Source: Erwinia sp. S63 (GTDB taxonomy: Bacteria > Pseudomonadota > Gammaproteobacteria > Enterobacterales > Enterobacteriaceae). From it: 64,000 bases of DNA. The number at the start of each line of letters is the position of its first letter. Position 1 is the first letter of the stretch. The notes beneath the pieces were generated by a model that saw only the letters and a list, made by a program, of their open reading frames with translations, did no database searches and had not been told where the DNA came from. Below are positions 63,126 through 64,000 of the stretch, piece by piece. Both the position numbers and the translations under genes were made by a program. The DNA is taken from NCBI RefSeq assembly GCF_016625195.1, contig NZ_JACVUP010000013.1, forward strand, positions 1-64,000. Reading direction: 5' to 3'.

Positions 63126-63428
63126 AAATACCGAGGAACAAATTAATCCTTATGCCAGAATAGGCGCGTGTTTCACTATCGAGTACAATTATTCATCCAC
63201 ATCGACGAAAAGCAACAACGTGGATAAGTTGTAAAATTATGGACAAAATACTCGCCCCGATGATGGCAACCTCTATTTATCTTTCTGCACACTTCCACTG
63301 CTCGATCTGCGACCAGCACTGGCGCTTCGCGCTTTAGCGTCACACTCTCCTTATTTAAAAATATTCTTAAAATTTCTCATGCGTTTATTTCGCGTGATAG
63401 TTCTCTGTTTCTCTTAAGGAGAGAAAGT
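63126..63428. other. AT-rich gene-free stretch before mdtJ
   Basis: 303 bp with no gene. It contains an inverted repeat ACAAC-N8-GTTGT (63214-63231) and the AT-rich TTATTTAAAAATATTCTTAAAA (in two pieces around 63350-63375), a plausible H-NS-type target. E. coli mdtJI is silenced by H-NS and induced by spermidine, so the region may serve that control. Confidence 0.5.
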
Positions 63429-63779
63429 ATGCGCTATTGGATTTTATTGGTTTTAGCTATCCTGGCTGAAATAACTGGCACGCTCTCAATGAAATGGTCC
63501 AGCGTCAATGACGACAACGCGGGTTTTATTTTTATGCTGGTAATGATTGCGCTCTCTTATATTTTCCTGTCTTTCGCCGTCAAACGTATCGCCCTGGGCG
63601 TGGCCTATGCGATGTGGGAAGGTATTGGCATTCTGTTTATCACCCTATTCAGTGTCACGCTGTTCGACGAAATCTTATCGCTGATGAAAGTGGCGGGCTT
63701 AGTCACGCTGGTGGCAGGGATTGTGCTGATCAAATCGGGCACGCTGACACGTAAGGAGCCGCAACATGACCACCTTTAA
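63429..63779 (+). CDS. mdtJ: spermidine export protein MdtJ
   Basis: Small multidrug resistance-family membrane protein that with MdtI forms a heteromeric spermidine exporter. 116 aa (E. coli 121), four helices (about 2-20, 32-50, 57-78, 84-104); conserved E in [17 protein letters not shown] near residue 14 and [28 protein letters not shown] precedes the ATG. Overlaps mdtI by 14 bases. In E. coli mdtJI is elsewhere on the chromosome. Confidence 0.92.
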   Translation: MRYWILLVLAILAEITGTLSMKWSSVNDDNAGFIFMLVMIALSYIFLSFAVKRIALGVAYAMWEGIGILFITLFSVTLFDEILSLMKVAGLVTLVAGIVLIKSGTLTRKEPQHDHL

Positions 63780-64000
63780 TGCTGTGCACGTTGCCTGGCT
63801 GGCACTGGCGATTGGACTGGAGATCATCGCGAATATCTTTCTCAAATACTCTGATGGTTTCCGCCGTGTGATTTACGGCGTGCTTTCACTGGTCGCGGTG
63901 CTCGGGGCGTTCAGTGCGTTGTCTCAAGCGGTGAAAGGAATCGATCTCTCAGTGGCTTATGCGCTGTGGGGCGGTTTTGGGCTGGTGGCGACAGTGGCAG
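63766..64000 (+). CDS. mdtI: spermidine export protein MdtI (5' part)
   Basis: Second subunit of the MdtJI exporter, cut by the window end after 78 codons (E. coli 109 aa). Starts [32 protein letters not shown] (key residues) with E in the first helix, and continues through two further helices to [14 protein letters not shown]. Ribosome site AAGGAG is inside the mdtJ 3' end; the 14-base overlap implies coupled translation and equal stoichiometry. Confidence 0.9.
   Translation, partial: MTTFNAVHVAWLALAIGLEIIANIFLKYSDGFRRVIYGVLSLVAVLGAFSALSQAVKGIDLSVAYALWGGFGLVATVA

Noticed and set aside
63218..63227. Possible DnaA box CGTGGATAA near the DUF1493-like gene
   Set aside because: Single one-mismatch box with no others nearby; expected by chance in an AT-rich stretch.

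Overview
The window is a chromosomal segment of a gammaproteobacterium of the order Enterobacterales, most likely Erwiniaceae (Pantoea, Erwinia or a relative). Proteins recognised against remembered E. coli K-12 sequences are close in length and motifs, gene order is largely that of the E. coli 94-96 min region, an ERIC element is present, and GTAG-headed palindromes of the kind common in Pantoea-type genomes recur. The genus is inferred from gene content, not from a marker comparison.

Layout. (1) 1-486: 3' end of tRNA-Gly(GCC), then a gene-free stretch with DnaA boxes and an IHF site in the position of the E. coli datA locus. (2) 487-18038: queG, divergent nnr-tsaE-amiB-mutL-miaA-hfq-hflX-hflK-hflC-yjeT-purA, then nsrR-rnr-rlmB. 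These cover tRNA modification, metabolite repair, cell separation, mismatch repair, RNA chaperone and protease control, purine synthesis, NO response and RNA decay. (3) 18128-23207: aidB, bsmA, a sigma-28-type chemoreceptor, yjfP and a small exported protein. (4) 23591-27257: rpsF-priB-rpsR-rplI, ytfB, fklB and a Phd/ParE-type toxin-antitoxin pair where E. coli carries cycA-ytfEF-qorBA. (5) 27262-39797: cpdB, cysQ, ytfJ, ytfK, ytfL(paeA), tamA-tamB-ytfP, ppa. msrA is missing from its E. coli place. (6) 39898-47911: DUF441 and LprI-like genes and a second chemoreceptor (replacing ytfQRT-yjfF), then fbp, mpl, darP, pmbA, an ERIC element and cybC.

(7) 48166-55738 is the most interesting part: an accessory operon PRD - SFCGS protein - DUF4312 - DUF4311 - DUF4310 - COG3964 amidohydrolase - DgaE-like ammonia lyase - DgaF-like KDGP aldolase - BglG/MtlR-type regulator with EIIB- and EIIA-like domains. 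The last enzymes point to breakdown of an (acylated) 2-amino-sugar acid phosphate to pyruvate plus glyceraldehyde 3-phosphate. The usual mannose-family PTS permease of dga loci is absent; two polytopic membrane proteins and two small soluble proteins of unknown function take its place, together with a free-standing PRD. I propose that these form an uncharacterised uptake system tied to the phosphotransferase network.

(8) 55869-62656: yhaJ and yhaK, then dolP-diaA-yraN-lpoA (minus), rsmI and rnpB. In E. coli these lie about a megabase from the cybC region, so the operon sits at a synteny breakpoint. (9) 62778-64000: an AT-rich DUF1493-like gene, then mdtJ and the start of mdtI. No insertion sequence, prophage or CRISPR array was seen.
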